A stretch of DNA of 64,000 nucleotides from a virus: the IMG/VR virus record IMGVR_UViG_3300013004_000041, positions 1-64,000 of that record. One strand, given 5' to 3'. The notes below the pieces were generated by a model, which saw only the letters and a list, made by a program, of their open reading frames with translations, was not told the origin of the DNA and did not search any database. How positions within the stretch are numbered: position 1 is the stretch's first letter; each line of letters begins with the position of its first letter. The translations under genes and the position numbers were made by a program. This document shows positions 6,880 through 16,130 of this stretch, one piece after another.

Positions 6880-9800
6880 TTATATCCTCCAATATAACAG
6901 TTCCGTCTTTTGTTTTTCCTAATGCAAACTTGTATGCGTGTCCTTCTTCAATCTTCATATACGCCTTAGCAAAAGCCGTAGGGAATACAGTTACAGGATG
7001 TAACTCTCTAGACGTATCTGCTAAAGTTAATGATGCCATCTTTTTACCAGCCTTTGTAATTCTTGGCTTAAAGGATACCACAAACAACTCGTCATCTTTA
7101 TACGGCAACATTCTATAGTTCAAAAATTTAATAAGTGCAGAATCAGAATTCTTTATTTCATCCACAGGAATAGCACTAACAATTCTATTATCAGAACAGA
7201 GTGCAATATAACTTCGTCCAGCCTCAATTGTGGTTTGCTCTTCATCAAATATACCTATACTTCCTGTTTTATCTAAAATTTCTACACGGCTCCAGCCTTT
7301 GCCACGCTTAATTCCTTTTACCATTCCCATAAGAATAAAAGATCCCTTTTCTTCAAAGTCTTCTATAGGATTAATAAAAGCATGGAAGTGAGATGGTACA
7401 GTTTGTATAAACTCTGGCAGACCTAAGTACTCATAAAGATTTTCTCTTAACTCATTATCATTACGAGGATTATCTGAAAACGTTGCGGCTCCAATAATTC
7501 TTAATGCCTGCAATGCACGACTATTTACTCCGCTACCTTTTGTGAATGTAAATTCTTCAAGTTCTTTGTAAGACTTAAAAGGTCGTGCCGATATATATCG
7601 TTCTGCAATCTTATCAGAGATAAACTTGATTGCCGAGAGTCCAAACCGAATACCTTTACCCTCAATTTTAAAATCAATATCCGAATCGTTAATGTGAGGT
7701 AGTTTAATGCTAATCCCCATTCTTTTCGCTTCAATAAGGTATTCAGTTCGTGCATCTTTGTCCTTTTCATTTTTTAGTAGAGAGTACATAAACTCAATTG
7801 GATAATAATATTTTAACCATGCCGTCCAATACGAGAGCGTAGAGTAAGCAACCGCATGAGACTTGTTGAACGAATAGCCCGCATGCGCCTCAAAGTCATG
7901 CCATAAATCACGAGCCTGATTAGGACTAATAAACCTACTGGCACCATCAACAAACTTATCACGAAAAACATCAAATTCTCTAGCATCTTTTTTCTTACCA
8001 ATGATCTTACGAACCTTATCGGCCTCAGACCAAGACATCCCTCCTAATTCAACGCAAGCCTGCATAACTTGCTCTTGATATAGGATACACCCATATGTGT
8101 CTTGTGTGATAGGCTTCATAACTTGGTGTAAATAATTTACAGCCTCTCTGCCATGCTTTCTTTCAATATAGTCTTTTCCGATAGTATTCATTGCTCCTGG
8201 ACGAACAAGGGCATTTGAAGCAGAAAGTTCTGATAAATTTTTAACACCCATTTTTACCAGCAAATTTGTATATGGTGTTGCTTCACACTGGAATACACCC
8301 TTTGTATATCCGTCAGATAGCATTTGATATACCTTTTCGTCTGACATATCAAGACCCAGTAGGTCTATATCTATGCCGTCTCTTTCTTTAATTACTTTTA
8401 CCGTGTCACTAATAACACTTAAAGTTTTAAGTCCAAGGGCATCGATTTTGATAAGCCCGATTTTTTCAGCCTCTTCCATGTCAACTGCCACAACAGGTAT
8501 ACGCTCATCAGAGCCAGGAGAATTGCGTGTCTCCAACGGTGCGTACCTAAAAATAGGATTTTTACTAGTGACAACGCCAGCAGCGTGTATGCCAGTGCCC
8601 CTAATACGACCACGTAATTGTTCTCCATATTGTTCTACCTCTGGATATTTCTCACGGAACTCCCGTGTTGTTTTTGAATTGCAATATTCATCCCAAGTAT
8701 CTACTAATTTTAATACTTTATTAACATCTACCAAGGGGATATTTAATGCACGAGCAACATCTCGCACTACGCCTTTATCTTTAAACTCTAAAAATGTTGC
8801 AATAGATGCAACGTGCTTATACTGTCTTACAAGATAATCTTTTACTTCGTCACGACGAGTGTCCTGAATATCTGTATCAATATCTGGAAAGTCATTACGT
8901 TCTGGATTAATAAAGCGGAAGAACAACAAGCCATGCTTTATTGGATCAATGTCTGTAATATTTAAAGCGTAACAAAGTAAAGAACCAGCAGATGATCCAC
9001 GACCTGGGCCAACCATAATACCTTCTTTCTTTGCCCATGTAATCATGCTTTGAACAACAAGAAAGTAAGGACCAAAATTCTTATCTTTAATTACCTTTAA
9101 TTCTTCTTCAAGTCTATCTATATATTCTTGATTACTATCAAGACCTTTTTCTTTTAGCCCTAAATATGCAAGCGACTTAAGTTCCTTATCTGGATCTTTA
9201 TACTGAACTGGCAAAAGGTTTAAGCCGTCTTGTATTTCATAATCTTCAATCTTATTTGCAAGTTCAATTGTATTTTCATAAATATCTGTTCTATATACTG
9301 CTTGTTTTTCCATAGCAGCCTGAATTTCTTCATATGAAAGAAGATGTATATCAAACTTATTAAATGACATCTGTCTGTCTGCGCCATATAGGTAATCAAG
9401 ACGCTTCATTAAATCCCCTTGCTTTTTGGACTTCTCGTATGTAGCATCTTTCTGAATTTTATTTGAATATGTATTTAAGATAAGTTTTAATTCTTGAATC
9501 TCTTTTTGTGATGAATCAACATGGTGACAGTCTGGAGTTACGATTGGCTTGATCTTAAACTCATCTGCCAATAGCAATATAGTTCTATTGATAGATTCAT
9601 CATTATGAGGCATTACCTCAAGATAATAATCATCTCCGAATGTTTCTTTAAACCATTTAATATATTTCTTTGCCATTCCAAGTTCTCCAAGTTCTATGGA
9701 CTTGGCAATAATTCCACTTGGACATGCTGAAGAAACTATAATTCCTTCTTTATATTTGGCAAGAACTTCAAAATCAATTCTAGGCTTTTTATAAAAACCT

Positions 9801-10147
9801 TCTGTCCATGCTATCTCATTTAATTTATTTAAATTTTCTAAGCCAACCTTGTTCTTGGCAAGAAGGATAATGTGGTTATACACCATGTCTAGTGGTGTAG
9901 TACGATCTTCTTTGTCTCTTTGGTCAAAGCGATCTTCACACATATACCCTTCTATGCCAAGAATAGGCTTAATACCACTTGCTTTAGCAACACGATACAT
10001 TTCTCTATGGCCAGAAAGGGAGCCATGGTCTGTAATTGATATTGCAGGCATACCCAACTTTTTAGCACGATCTACATATTCAGACGGCAACCCAATTCCG
10101 TCAAATAATGAAAAGTGAGTATGTAAGTGTAGTGGTACGTAATTCAT
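6869..10147 (-). CDS. dnaE: DNA polymerase III alpha subunit (DnaE-type replicase)
   Basis: A 1092-residue family C DNA polymerase, the phage replicase. The N-terminal PHP domain has its metal ligands (HLHTHFSLFDG, H7/H9/H11, and SITDHGSL). The palm carries PGRGSSAGSL followed by NDFPDIDTDIQDTRRDEV near residues 415-430, holding the catalytic aspartates. A helix-hairpin-helix region and a C-terminal OB-fold-like part follow. The length is close to cellular DnaE (about 1160). It is translated just after SSB and overlaps recA by 11 bases. Its stop is TAG. No PolC- or family A/B-type polymerase is seen in the window, so this is likely the only replicase in this part. Confidence 0.95.
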   Translation of the reverse strand: MNYVPLHLHTHFSLFDGIGLPSEYVDRAKKLGMPAISITDHGSLSGHREMYRVAKASGIKPILGIEGYMCEDRFDQRDKEDRTTPLDMVYNHIILLAKNKVGLENLNKLNEIAWTEGFYKKPRIDFEVLAKYKEGIIVSSACPSGIIAKSIELGELGMAKKYIKWFKETFGDDYYLEVMPHNDESINRTILLLADEFKIKPIVTPDCHHVDSSQKEIQELKLILNTYSNKIQKDATYEKSKKQGDLMKRLDYLYGADRQMSFNKFDIHLLSYEEIQAAMEKQAVYRTDIYENTIELANKIEDYEIQDGLNLLPVQYKDPDKELKSLAYLGLKEKGLDSNQEYIDRLEEELKVIKDKNFGPYFLVVQSMITWAKKEGIMVGPGRGSSAGSLLCYALNITDIDPIKHGLLFFRFINPERNDFPDIDTDIQDTRRDEVKDYLVRQYKHVASIATFLEFKDKGVVRDVARALNIPLVDVNKVLKLVDTWDEYCNSKTTREFREKYPEVEQYGEQLRGRIRGTGIHAAGVVTSKNPIFRYAPLETRNSPGSDERIPVVAVDMEEAEKIGLIKIDALGLKTLSVISDTVKVIKERDGIDIDLLGLDMSDEKVYQMLSDGYTKGVFQCEATPYTNLLVKMGVKNLSELSASNALVRPGAMNTIGKDYIERKHGREAVNYLHQVMKPITQDTYGCILYQEQVMQACVELGGMSWSEADKVRKIIGKKKDAREFDVFRDKFVDGASRFISPNQARDLWHDFEAHAGYSFNKSHAVAYSTLSYWTAWLKYYYPIEFMYSLLKNEKDKDARTEYLIEAKRMGISIKLPHINDSDIDFKIEGKGIRFGLSAIKFISDKIAERYISARPFKSYKELEEFTFTKGSGVNSRALQALRIIGAATFSDNPRNDNELRENLYEYLGLPEFIQTVPSHFHAFINPIEDFEEKGSFILMGMVKGIKRGKGWSRVEILDKTGSIGIFDEEQTTIEAGRSYIALCSDNRIVSAIPVDEIKNSDSALIKFLNYRMLPYKDDELFVVSFKPRITKAGKKMASLTLADTSRELHPVTVFPTAFAKAYMKIEEGHAYKFALGKTKDGTVILEDINVS

Positions 10148-10150
10148 CTA

Positions 10151-10810
10151 CTACCAGTCGATATTCGTCGCTGATGTAGTAGATGGAGAATCAAAGCCAA
10201 GATAGAACGCTTCTTGCTCTGCATACGGAACACGGCGCAATGCCTTCTCCAATTGGTAAGGCTCAATGCCATCCCAGTTAAACGGCTCCTTATCTGGAGC
10301 GGAAGGAATTAAAGTATAAGATGTTTCAGTTCCCTGTCCATTACGCTTTAACTTCCATGTAATATTTGAGATGCTTCCTGTTTCGAGGGCATACTCACGA
10401 ATTGTATTGAATGCTGATTGCTTGCTTACGCCCATTGACCAAATTGCAACATATGGCGCTTCAATTCCATCATCCACAAGTACATTACAATAGAAGCGAA
10501 GACGTCCACGCCATCCACTGTTACCCTTTGGATCCTTGCGATACATCTCCTCAGCCCAGTCACGGCCTTCTGTATCTAATGTATCTACTGCCTTACGCTT
10601 ATAGTCTTTAGGATTTGTATGCTCCTTAACAACAAGTGCAAGACCACGCTTTTCATTATAGTTTGCTGAATCTTCATCCAACTCTTCAACAAATCTAATC
10701 TTTACTGCTTGTCCATCTGCCAACTTTAACCAGCGAACCTTTGGACCAGTTTCATCAGTTTTCTTATCGAGCAGGGCATTAATGTTTTTGAGTCCCTTAA
10801 TAACGCTCAT
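10151..10810 (-). CDS. ssb: Single-stranded DNA-binding protein (gp32-like)
   Basis: A 219-residue protein placed directly before the replicase. It has a central beta-rich region with aromatic residues and a C-terminal tail ending in NIDW, as in phage SSBs whose acidic/aromatic tips contact replication partners. No cysteine-rich zinc module of classical T4 gp32 is visible. The start has a clear AAAGGAGA site. The gene ends in a tandem TAGTAG (10148-10153), good evidence that TAG is a real stop in this genome. Role assigned from layout and from resemblance to actinophage SSBs, so moderately sure. Confidence 0.65.
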   Translation of the reverse strand: MSVIKGLKNINALLDKKTDETGPKVRWLKLADGQAVKIRFVEELDEDSANYNEKRGLALVVKEHTNPKDYKRKAVDTLDTEGRDWAEEMYRKDPKGNSGWRGRLRFYCNVLVDDGIEAPYVAIWSMGVSKQSAFNTIREYALETGSISNITWKLKRNGQGTETSYTLIPSAPDKEPFNWDGIEPYQLEKALRRVPYAEQEAFYLGFDSPSTTSATNIDW

Positions 10811-10836
10811 ATTTTCTCCTTTGTTAGTTATATATT

Positions 10837-10845
10837 AGTTTACCA
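10837..10845 (-). promoter_or_regulatory. Possible extended -10 promoter (TGGTAAACT) before ssb
   Basis: TGGTAAACT on the minus strand, about 27 bases upstream of the ssb ATG, resembles the TGGTATAAT motif found elsewhere. It lies in the 40-base gap after the halogenase and would drive the ssb-dnaE-recA block. Confidence 0.4.
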
Positions 10846-10850
10846 TATAG

Positions 10851-12344
10851 TTATTTAATTGTCCACTCGTCGTTCATAATCATATCAAAAAAATCTTTAC
10901 TCTTAATATAATTATCTAACTCTGAGTTTAATTTATTATCTATTCTTTTTAGTTCTTCAGAATAATCTTTTTCTTTTATTTCTTCTAATAGACGATCTCC
11001 ATTAAAGTCCATTCCAGTTGTTCCATAGTAAACCTTGTGTAGGTCATTTTTCCATGAATCCATATCCTCATGAGAGTATACAGGATTCTCTTTAATCTTG
11101 TCAAGGAACTTGATTAGATTATCTGAAATCTTATTGTCTTTCATATAGTCTCTCCAAAAAGGAAAGTCATCTCTATTTGTTATATAATGTATAGCAATAA
11201 AATCTCTACAATCTTCATAAAATTTGTGTACATGTTTATTAAAACTATCTACATCTTTTTGAGTATAATTTTCTAAGTCATAAGTTTCAATAATCTTATT
11301 TAACATTCTAATTGTTCCATGAATAGTAGTAGCCTCCATAGGCTCTAAGAATCCAGACGACAATCCTATAGCAATACAGTTATTAATCCAACTTTCTTTA
11401 TAGTGTCCCGCATTGAAATTAAACTTTTTAATAATCTGAACATCGCCATACTTTTCTTTTATTTCTTTTATTGCTTCTTCTTCTGTAATATATTTAGATG
11501 CATATAAATATCCAGCACCAGTTCTGTGTTGTACTGGAATATTAAATACCCACCCAGCATTCATTGCTATCAACTCTGTATATGGTGGCAATTCTTCCTT
11601 TACTGGAAGGGTAAATGCAAGTCCAGTATCTAATGGTAGATAGGGCTTATAATCAATCCATTCTGATTTAAAATGTTTTCCGATTACTAACCTTTGAAAT
11701 CCAGTACAGTCAATAAGAAAATCACAGTCTATTTCTGATTCATCTTCAAATATAACTTTATTAATGTTTCCGCTATCATCTGTATTAAAACCAGATACTA
11801 TGTTATCTATTATTTTTACTCCACGCTCTTCTGCCTTTTCTCCTAAAAATGCAGCAAGAAGTCTTGCATCAAAATGCCAAGCAACTGACATATGCCATAC
11901 AAATGCTGGATCCTTTATATATTTTGGATCTAACTTATCTCTTAAAAGCGGCAATCTATTGCTATATGCCTGTCTAGAATACATACTAAGTCTGTCAAGA
12001 TTTCCATCTTCTTTAACCGCTGTTGCTAAAACTTGTGGATATATAGAACTATCTTCATATGCAACTGGTGCAAGTCCCATAAAATATTCTGGATTATGCT
12101 TACTCCATCCAGTAAACTTTACGCCTGTTTTGATAGAAGACTTAGTTCTTTTTATAAATTCAAATGGATCTAATTCCATATATTCAAATGCATAATTTGA
12201 ATTTCCTACAGTTCCTTCGCCTGCACCTAAAATATCAAGTTTACTGCTGTTAACTACGGTAATATCAAAATGCGGATATCTTTTTTTAAGAAAGAGAGCA
12301 CTCATCCATCCAGCACTACCTCCGCCAATTATAGTTAATCTCAT
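10851..12344 (-). CDS. Flavin-dependent (tryptophan-type) halogenase
   Basis: A 497-residue FAD enzyme of the PrnA/RebH family, which installs Cl or Br on aromatic substrates via HOCl. Visible: the FAD-binding IIGGGSAGWMSA at the N-terminus; K76 in TGVKFTGW, aligned with the catalytic Lys79 of PrnA; GFLEPMEAT near 331-339, holding the catalytic Glu; and AGWVFNIP near 263-270. The family's GWxWxIP fingerprint is thus GWxFxIP here. It needs a reduced-flavin supply; no flavin reductase is seen. Its ATG shares an ATGA overlap with the membrane-protein gene upstream. It sits among replication genes, not with the other modification genes. Substrate unknown. Confidence 0.92.
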   Translation of the reverse strand: MRLTIIGGGSAGWMSALFLKKRYPHFDITVVNSSKLDILGAGEGTVGNSNYAFEYMELDPFEFIKRTKSSIKTGVKFTGWSKHNPEYFMGLAPVAYEDSSIYPQVLATAVKEDGNLDRLSMYSRQAYSNRLPLLRDKLDPKYIKDPAFVWHMSVAWHFDARLLAAFLGEKAEERGVKIIDNIVSGFNTDDSGNINKVIFEDESEIDCDFLIDCTGFQRLVIGKHFKSEWIDYKPYLPLDTGLAFTLPVKEELPPYTELIAMNAGWVFNIPVQHRTGAGYLYASKYITEEEAIKEIKEKYGDVQIIKKFNFNAGHYKESWINNCIAIGLSSGFLEPMEATTIHGTIRMLNKIIETYDLENYTQKDVDSFNKHVHKFYEDCRDFIAIHYITNRDDFPFWRDYMKDNKISDNLIKFLDKIKENPVYSHEDMDSWKNDLHKVYYGTTGMDFNGDRLLEEIKEKDYSEELKRIDNKLNSELDNYIKSKDFFDMIMNDEWTIK

Positions 12345-12643
12345 AATATCAACCCAAAGTATTTAGCAATAGAGGCAATTGCTAAGATAGACCATAATAT
12401 ATTAAACCAAATTAATGTTGGAATTGTCTTAATAGTAGATGACCATATAAGTCCTATGCTTGACACTAAAGCAAATATGTAAAACCACCAAACACTTATG
12501 TCAAACAGTAGTCCTGGAAGAATGATCATTGCTTTAGCAACAAAAGCAAAAAACTCCACAGTGTTAGCCCTAGTCCAATACTTTTTATGACCCATAGTTT
12601 TTAGGGCCTCATACCACTCCATGTGGGATCTCTTACTTGTCAT
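12341..12643 (-). CDS. Small membrane protein (100 aa)
   Basis: A 100-residue protein with a hydrophilic N-terminus of about 28 residues followed by about three hydrophobic segments (about 29-50, 53-67, 75-98). There is no catalytic motif. It is translationally coupled on both sides (ATGA overlaps with the primase stop and the halogenase start). The coupling to the halogenase hints that the two act together at the membrane, but it could also be a holin-like or host-modifying protein. Confidence 0.65.
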   Translation of the reverse strand: MTSKRSHMEWYEALKTMGHKKYWTRANTVEFFAFVAKAMIILPGLLFDISVWWFYIFALVSSIGLIWSSTIKTIPTLIWFNILWSILAIASIAKYFGLIL

Positions 12644-13584
12644 ACTAGGATCTCCTTAATTTGATCTTGAAAATTTCTGTCTAGACTAATTATATCAGAG
12701 TCTTCCATATCCCCAATATCTTTATACTTGCTATCTATACTAACTATAGAAAGCATTCCTCCAAGTCTATCTATTAATCTGTCCTTCATCTTTTCCCCAG
12801 CCTCATCGTTATCGGCTATAAGAATAACATCACTAAAGTATTTCTTTAATAGTTCTATTTGTTTAGAAGATACGTTTGCACCCAATGTTGCCACTGCGGA
12901 TAGTCCAACCTGATCAAGCCTTATAGCATCGAATGATGATTCTACAACGTATACCCTACTTGCTGTTTTAACTTTATTCAAATTAAATAAGACTTTAGAC
13001 TTAGGAAGTCCTGGAGTATTTTTAAAATCTTTTCCTTCTATCGACCTTGCCACGAAGCCTACGCAAATACTATCGTGGTTATAAATTGGAATGGTAATCA
13101 TATTTTGATTTTCTGAATAACCTAACCTAAACTTAATAACAGATTCTTTTGTTATCTTTCTTTTTTTAAAATACTCTATGCTTTTTTCTGACGATAAGCC
13201 TTGAGTATTTAATCTAGAAATAATTGACTCGTCAAACTCTATAAACTCTTCTTTATCAACTAATTTAGAAACTATATCAGACACAATGTCTGTCTCAGTT
13301 TCCTTACTCTTAATGAATCTAATAGACTCAAAATATGTTCTGCCAGAAAAATGCATAACTAATTCTATTAAATCTGCCGTCTTGCTACAAGAAAAACAAA
13401 AGAACAGTCCTGTATATTTATTTATTTCTCCTGCTGGAGTTCTATGATTTGAGTGAAATGGACAAAATATAATATACTCTGAGTCTGCTTCTTTTTCTAC
13501 AGTTATGCCAGATCCTGCGAGTACTCGTTTGACCTGCTCTTGTGTGTATATATTGGCTTGTTGCCGTCTATCCCTACGATCCAC
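12640..13584 (-). CDS. dnaG: DnaG-type primase (zinc finger plus TOPRIM)
   Basis: A 314-residue primase that makes RNA primers for lagging-strand synthesis. The CHC2 zinc site is C41-P-F-H44 with C63-F-S-C66. The TOPRIM core has VYVVESSFDAIRL (E215) and VILIADNDEAGE (D258/D260). It is shorter than bacterial DnaG and lacks the C-terminal helicase-binding domain. The start is a GTG at 13584, giving an unusually long 82-base overlap with the gene upstream. No better in-frame start lies before the zinc motif, so the true start is uncertain by some residues. Confidence 0.88.
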   Translation of the reverse strand: MDRRDRRQQANIYTQEQVKRVLAGSGITVEKEADSEYIIFCPFHSNHRTPAGEINKYTGLFFCFSCSKTADLIELVMHFSGRTYFESIRFIKSKETETDIVSDIVSKLVDKEEFIEFDESIISRLNTQGLSSEKSIEYFKKRKITKESVIKFRLGYSENQNMITIPIYNHDSICVGFVARSIEGKDFKNTPGLPKSKVLFNLNKVKTASRVYVVESSFDAIRLDQVGLSAVATLGANVSSKQIELLKKYFSDVILIADNDEAGEKMKDRLIDRLGGMLSIVSIDSKYKDIGDMEDSDIISLDRNFQDQIKEILV

Positions 13585-13829
13585 TCTATCTGCTTTCTTC
13601 CAACATAAATTCCATGTATTGTAAGTTCAAACTCAAAATATCTTTTCTTTTCATTATAGTCTATCGTAAAGTCTGGCTCAATGTCAAACCTTGGAACATA
13701 TCCAGAAAGTCGCATTTCAGAAACAATAAGGCGTATATACTCTGCCTTGAGTCTACCAATAGCAGATTCATCATGTATTACTCCGTCCAGGCCAAACTTT
13801 TTGATTGGCTTGTGATGATACCTTGTCAT
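13503..13829 (-). CDS. Unknown 108-aa protein, probably leaderless mRNA
   Basis: A 108-residue protein with no recognised motif: a helical N-terminal half (GRLKAEYIRLIVSEMRLSG), then a beta-rich part (DFTIDYNEKKRYFEFELTIH). Its ATG lies 8 bases after a TATAAT, so the transcript probably begins at the start codon. It follows the helicase gene and overlaps the primase gene by 82 bases. It may be a replication accessory; nothing proves this. Confidence 0.65.
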   Translation of the reverse strand: MTRYHHKPIKKFGLDGVIHDESAIGRLKAEYIRLIVSEMRLSGYVPRFDIEPDFTIDYNEKKRYFEFELTIHGIYVGRKQIEWIVGIDGNKPIYTHKSRSNEYSQDLA

Positions 13830-13836
13830 GAAATAT

Positions 13837-13842
13837 ATTATA
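13837..13842 (-). promoter_or_regulatory. -10 promoter with leaderless spacing before the 108-aa gene
   Basis: TATAAT on the minus strand overlaps the helicase stop codon and ends 8 bases before the ATG at 13829. There is no ribosome site in between. Transcription would start at or next to the A of ATG. Confidence 0.55.
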
Positions 13843-15064
13843 CCGACTTATCTTCATAATCCTTATATCTGTAGTATCCCTTGTCAAAATCTGCCTGTAC
13901 TAAAAATTCTCCCATAAATCCATTACGATTCTTACGAAATACACATTCAATAATATCGCTGTTATTTCCTCTACCCAAAGCCAATACCCAGTCTGCATCA
14001 TATGCTATCTGTCTAGACCATGCTGTCTGACCAAGGGTCGGCACGGTTTCTAGTTTAGTTACATCATCTGGAGTTGCAGATGAAATAGCAATAATCGGAA
14101 CCTCTTCTGAAATAGCCATTAACTTTAATTCACGAGAAAGATTTTTCATTCTAACTGTTTCATTATCAGACTTCTGGTTTGGTGACATAAGTTGTAAATA
14201 GTCAACAATAACAAAGTCTGGTTTGTACTGATCAATCTTTCCACGAAGAACTGAAGGGGTAATATCTCCACCAGTATCATTAGAAATAATATGAAACTCT
14301 GGTTTACCTTGAACAGTTTTTGTGTGCCAAGACTTAAGCATATCTAGTTCAATCTGACCAGCGCTAAGTTTGCGATGAGACCACAAGCCCTCTCCCATGA
14401 TAGCAAACACACGATTTCTAACTTCTGTTTCTGACATTTCAAGAGATATAATCATTGGGCTACGACCCTGCTTCCAAGCCTGAACAGCAAAGTACAAAGA
14501 AAGCCATGACTTGCCAATACCTGGGTATGCTAGAAATACTCCTAATTGTCCTGGCATAATTCCAGAAGGCAAATAGTTATCAAATCCTGGAAGACCTGTT
14601 TTAATACCAAGTGCTCCAGCCTCTTGTTGCTGTTTTAAATTTTCAAAATAAGCAACTGCAGAATCTAAATCTGTAACATCGATATCACGAATTGCTGCAG
14701 TATTTTTTCTAAGTTCAGATGTTTTAGATATTAAAGACTCTAAAGCCTCTACTCCAAGTCCGCCCTGAACGTCAATGGCTGTAGATCTTAAAATATCTTT
14801 TAGGCTATTTGTTAAATATTCAGCCTGAAGTTCTTCAAGGTGATGCTTTGTAGATCCGATATCTTTTACTGGTTCAAAATCTCTAAACTTTTCTACAACA
14901 AGAGATGTTGGTGGAACTGTGCCATTGTTCTCATAATAATTTCTAATAAATTGCCACAGGTCCACATGAGTTTTTAATATGTTATCTATGTTAGCCTGTA
15001 ATAGTACGTGAGCCTGCTTATCCTGTAATACAGCAGAGATTAGTCTTGACTCTGAATTACTCAC
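13838..15064 (-). CDS. dnaB: DnaB-type replicative helicase
   Basis: A 408-residue hexameric helicase of the RecA-fold F4 superfamily. The N-terminal helical domain (1-120) resembles DnaB's primase-contacting domain. The ATPase core has AYPGIGKSW (179-187, Walker A) and PDFVIVDYLQLM (Walker B and following), then an arginine-rich C-terminal segment (VFRKNRNGFMGE). The start is GTG at 15064, overlapping the previous gene's stop (GTGAGTAA). With the primase and DnaE it forms the replication fork set. Confidence 0.92.
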   Translation of the reverse strand: MSNSESRLISAVLQDKQAHVLLQANIDNILKTHVDLWQFIRNYYENNGTVPPTSLVVEKFRDFEPVKDIGSTKHHLEELQAEYLTNSLKDILRSTAIDVQGGLGVEALESLISKTSELRKNTAAIRDIDVTDLDSAVAYFENLKQQQEAGALGIKTGLPGFDNYLPSGIMPGQLGVFLAYPGIGKSWLSLYFAVQAWKQGRSPMIISLEMSETEVRNRVFAIMGEGLWSHRKLSAGQIELDMLKSWHTKTVQGKPEFHIISNDTGGDITPSVLRGKIDQYKPDFVIVDYLQLMSPNQKSDNETVRMKNLSRELKLMAISEEVPIIAISSATPDDVTKLETVPTLGQTAWSRQIAYDADWVLALGRGNNSDIIECVFRKNRNGFMGEFLVQADFDKGYYRYKDYEDKSV

Positions 15065-15365
15065 CTAACCACTCCTTAGCCAACTTCCTACGCTCTTCTC
15101 TGTCTTTTAAATCTTTTTCTTGTTCTTGCTTTGCTTTAAGTATATCATGTGCAACATACGCAAAATGATTCCATGTTGGATTTTCTGTTACCTCAAAATA
15201 ATATTCTAGCAACTCATAACAAACGTCCATGCCATAGGACTCAATTAAAGCATCAGCAGACCACTGTTCAATCCACTTATTGTATTGTGGCTTCTGTTCT
15301 AGTTTAAACTTATAGTGTTTATCAAACCTGCTTAACAGAGCCAATCGCTTCTGTTTATCAGTCAC
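15057..15365 (-). CDS. Unknown helical protein, possible helicase loader (102 aa)
   Basis: A 102-residue, strongly charged, helical protein starting with GTG at 15365 and overlapping the helicase start by 8 bases. The C-terminal third (KAKQEQEKDLKDREERRKL) is a charged single helix. Small helical proteins encoded directly before phage DnaB helicases are often helicase loaders, and translational coupling supports a partnership. This is an inference from position only. Confidence 0.55.
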   Translation of the reverse strand: MTDKQKRLALLSRFDKHYKFKLEQKPQYNKWIEQWSADALIESYGMDVCYELLEYYFEVTENPTWNHFAYVAHDILKAKQEQEKDLKDREERRKLAKEWLGE

Positions 15366-15366
15366 A

Positions 15367-15573
15367 CTATTCAGTTTCTTCTAGTTCTATCTTTGCTTCT
15401 GTAATTTTTGCTGTTAATTTATCTTCAACGAATTTATATACACGCTCAAAGGCTTGATCTGTATTTTCTCCGTCACGCTTAGAATCTACAATACCAAGAT
15501 CTAATCTTAGTGATTGAAAGTTTCCAAGGTTTAATGTGTATCCAAGTGTTACTGATACCTTTGTGTCTTCCAT
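15367..15573 (-). CDS. Small protein of unknown function (68 aa)
   Basis: A 68-residue acidic protein with a beta-rich first half (VSVTLGYTLNLGNFQSLRLDLGI) and a helical second half. It ends in TAG just before the GTG of the next gene. A TATAAT lies 13 bases upstream of its ATG with AGAAGGG in between as ribosome site, so it probably opens the helicase-primase transcript. Function not recognised. Confidence 0.6.
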   Translation of the reverse strand: MEDTKVSVTLGYTLNLGNFQSLRLDLGIVDSKRDGENTDQAFERVYKFVEDKLTAKITEAKIELEETE

Positions 15574-15586
15574 TTCATACCCTTCT

Positions 15587-15592
15587 ATTATA
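15587..15592 (-). promoter_or_regulatory. -10 promoter before the helicase-side operon
   Basis: TATAAT on the minus strand overlaps the stop codon of the upstream gene (15588-15590) and precedes a short leader with AGAAGGG and the ATG at 15573. Confidence 0.45.
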
Positions 15593-16130
15593 TTGATTCA
15601 GACCAAATAGGTATAAATCTACCGTCTTCGGTTCTCGTATATGTAAGTATACCATCGCCCATTCTTCGTGTCAACTCTGCTTTTGTAGGCGTAATATCAT
15701 TTGTTATTAAATTATCTTTTCTTGGTCTTCCTATATGATATGATGCAAGTATATCACGTATCTCTTTTACTTGCGATTCAGAATAATACGACCTTACCTG
15801 CCAACCTCTTGCACCACCCTTTTGTGATCCAGTTGGAAAAGGTATGACTCCACGCTTCATTAATGATGGCATATATTTTTTATGACGATTAACTAAATCT
15901 GCAGTTTCTCCTACAGTATATGCTCTTTCTCTTTTGTTTTTAAAATCATTAACTAAACAACTTTCAATTCTATCCTTATTAATATTATAAACAGACATAA
16001 TGCCATTAGATCTGTTATAGTGCATGACTCTTACTAAGTCACCGTTTAAGAACCAGACTTTTTTATTGCCAGGAATTACAGGGGCGACATTGTAATCTTC
16101 GCTCGTTCTATTTCCTTTTTTAACAGCCAT
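15588..16130 (-). CDS. MerR/excisionase-like HTH protein
   Basis: A 180-residue protein whose middle contains a winged-helix-type segment (AYTVGETADLVNRHKKYMPS, then LMKRGVIPFPTG) like MerR/excisionase DNA-binding domains, in which a short wing follows the helix pair. A second basic part contains ASYHIGRPRKDN. The start at 16130 is preferred because GAGGACGG lies just before it; an in-frame start at 16190 would add 20 residues inside the upstream gene. Probably a DNA-binding regulator of the replication block. Confidence 0.65.
   Translation of the reverse strand: MAVKKGNRTSEDYNVAPVIPGNKKVWFLNGDLVRVMHYNRSNGIMSVYNINKDRIESCLVNDFKNKRERAYTVGETADLVNRHKKYMPSLMKRGVIPFPTGSQKGGARGWQVRSYYSESQVKEIRDILASYHIGRPRKDNLITNDITPTKAELTRRMGDGILTYTRTEDGRFIPIWSESI

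Noticed and set aside
8373-8837. Plus-strand frame of 154 residues inside dnaE
   Set aside because: It lies opposite the catalytic palm region, which must be coding on the minus strand, and has no domain sense or ribosome site.
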